Of a stretch of DNA of 64,000 bases, positions 63,127 to 64,000 are shown in pieces. The DNA lies in assembly GCF_022539315.1 (NCBI RefSeq), contig NC_066313.1, positions 23,039,059 through 23,103,058 on the forward strand. The letters are read 5' to 3'. The notes under the pieces were generated by a model, which saw nothing but the letters and a program-made list of their open reading frames with translations, was not told the origin of the DNA and did not search any database. Positions within the stretch are counted from its first letter, which is position 1. The number at the start of each line of letters is the position of its first letter. The position numbers and the translations under genes are program-made. Origin of the DNA: Serinus canaria (taxonomy: Eukaryota; Chordata; Aves; Passeriformes; Fringillidae).

Positions 63127-64000
63127 CCACCCTAATGCTTATAAATGACAATTCACAAAGCCAGGGTCAAGTCTTGAGCAATGCCATGTATCAGAGGGCA
63201 GTTCAGGCACAGGGCACTTCTTTAGACTTGGATCTGTAACAAAGCAACTGTACCCTGAAGCAAATACATTGTTTCACTAGAAGTCAGCAGCACCTCGAGA
63301 CAGCAACACACAAACACTAATATTTCTAACTTCAGTAACTATCTCCTTTTTGGAACTGCCAAGACAAGTGATGCATTGATTTTCCTACAGCTCACCCTGC
63401 ATGACTGGTATCAAGGCTGAGTAGGCGTCTGGTGAAGTGTTCACAAATTTCTCTGAAAAACTGAAGACAAAGAAATCCACAATCCATCCACAAAGATGCC
63501 AAGACTAGTACAAAACTTCTCCTTCAGGCAGGCTCATGCTATGCAGTGAGAATTGGAACTGAGACATTACTGAAATCCTATCCGAAGACCTTTAAAGAAA
63601 GCACCTGCAATATCATCAGCATGTACTTAGAAAATAACCTTTGCAGAGGTACCAATGGCAGGGCAAGCAAAATTTGCATTTTAGAACTAGACAGAGAAGC
63701 AGGCTGCAGAGACATGAAAGGGAAAAGACATCTATAGGTGGCTGTTGAGGTCCTTGCTGCAGCATGGCACAGGTGTCACTTGGGAGGCTCATCACTGACA
63801 TTTTCCATCAAAGCTGCAACTGCATTGATTTGGCTGAACAATTGCTATCAGTTCCTGCTTTCTACACAACTTCAGTGTTTTGCTCACTAGGCTTAAAAAC
63901 ATACACATCCAAGACATAGCTCTGAAGATAGAGGCAAGATAAACAGGTGACCCACCATGGGCTGACATTTGGGTCCTGCTCCAATAGTTACCCCTCTCTC
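63127..64000. other. unique non-coding DNA
   Basis: Nothing recognised up to the window edge. Confidence 0.45.

Noticed and set aside
1..64000. tRNA, rRNA, CRISPR array, bacterial operon or phage genes
   Set aside because: None of the diagnostic sequences or regular spacings occur. The repeat content is avian.

Overview
The window is vertebrate nuclear DNA and almost certainly avian, most likely a songbird. The evidence is the repeat content: four separate CR1 LINE copies of the bird type, with conserved 3' ends and ATTCTGTG-like tails, and one 634-bp retroviral LTR that resembles LTRs common in passerine genomes. No mammalian SINEs are visible, and A/T-rich single-copy sequence fills most of the span. 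Nothing is bacterial or phage-like: there are no operons, ribosome binding sites, tRNAs, rRNAs or CRISPR arrays. I see no host protein-coding gene that I can defend. Almost all open frames are short and interrupted, as expected for intergenic or large-intron sequence. No host gene or locus can be named from this sequence.

Layout. 1-10.7 kb: mostly unique DNA with three diverged, same-orientation copies of an unidentified repeat (about 1.1, 6.8 and 10.4 kb), two short CR1 3' ends (4.35 kb plus, 7.7 kb minus), and a GC-rich, CpG-enriched patch at 5.85-6.15 kb inside the longest open frame (269 codons). 10.7-30.2 kb: unique DNA with two relics resembling the ancient MIR/CORE-SINE family, a poly(A) run preceded by AATAAA, purine-rich tracts, and AT-rich blocks that look like conserved non-coding elements. 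30.2-31.75 kb: a minus-strand CR1 of unusual structure, in which ORF1 (coiled coil plus GDSL-type esterase domain) is joined directly to the extreme 3' end and almost all of ORF2 is missing. 31.75-43 kb: mostly unique DNA, with an old element rich in TAATTAC-like subrepeats at 40.4-41 kb. 43.04-43.67 kb: solo LTR. 48.64-49.05 kb: plus-strand CR1 3' end. 49.05-64 kb: unique DNA with a second poly(A)/AATAAA structure (minus strand), a perfect 16-bp inverted repeat containing paired forkhead-like motifs, and several simple A-runs.

The best candidates for something new are the ORF1-plus-3'-end CR1 deletion derivative, the TAATTAC element, the three-copy unknown repeat, and the perfect FOX/SOX-like hairpin. 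All annotation rests on reading the sequence and on memory of repeat families. Boundaries are approximate unless stated otherwise.
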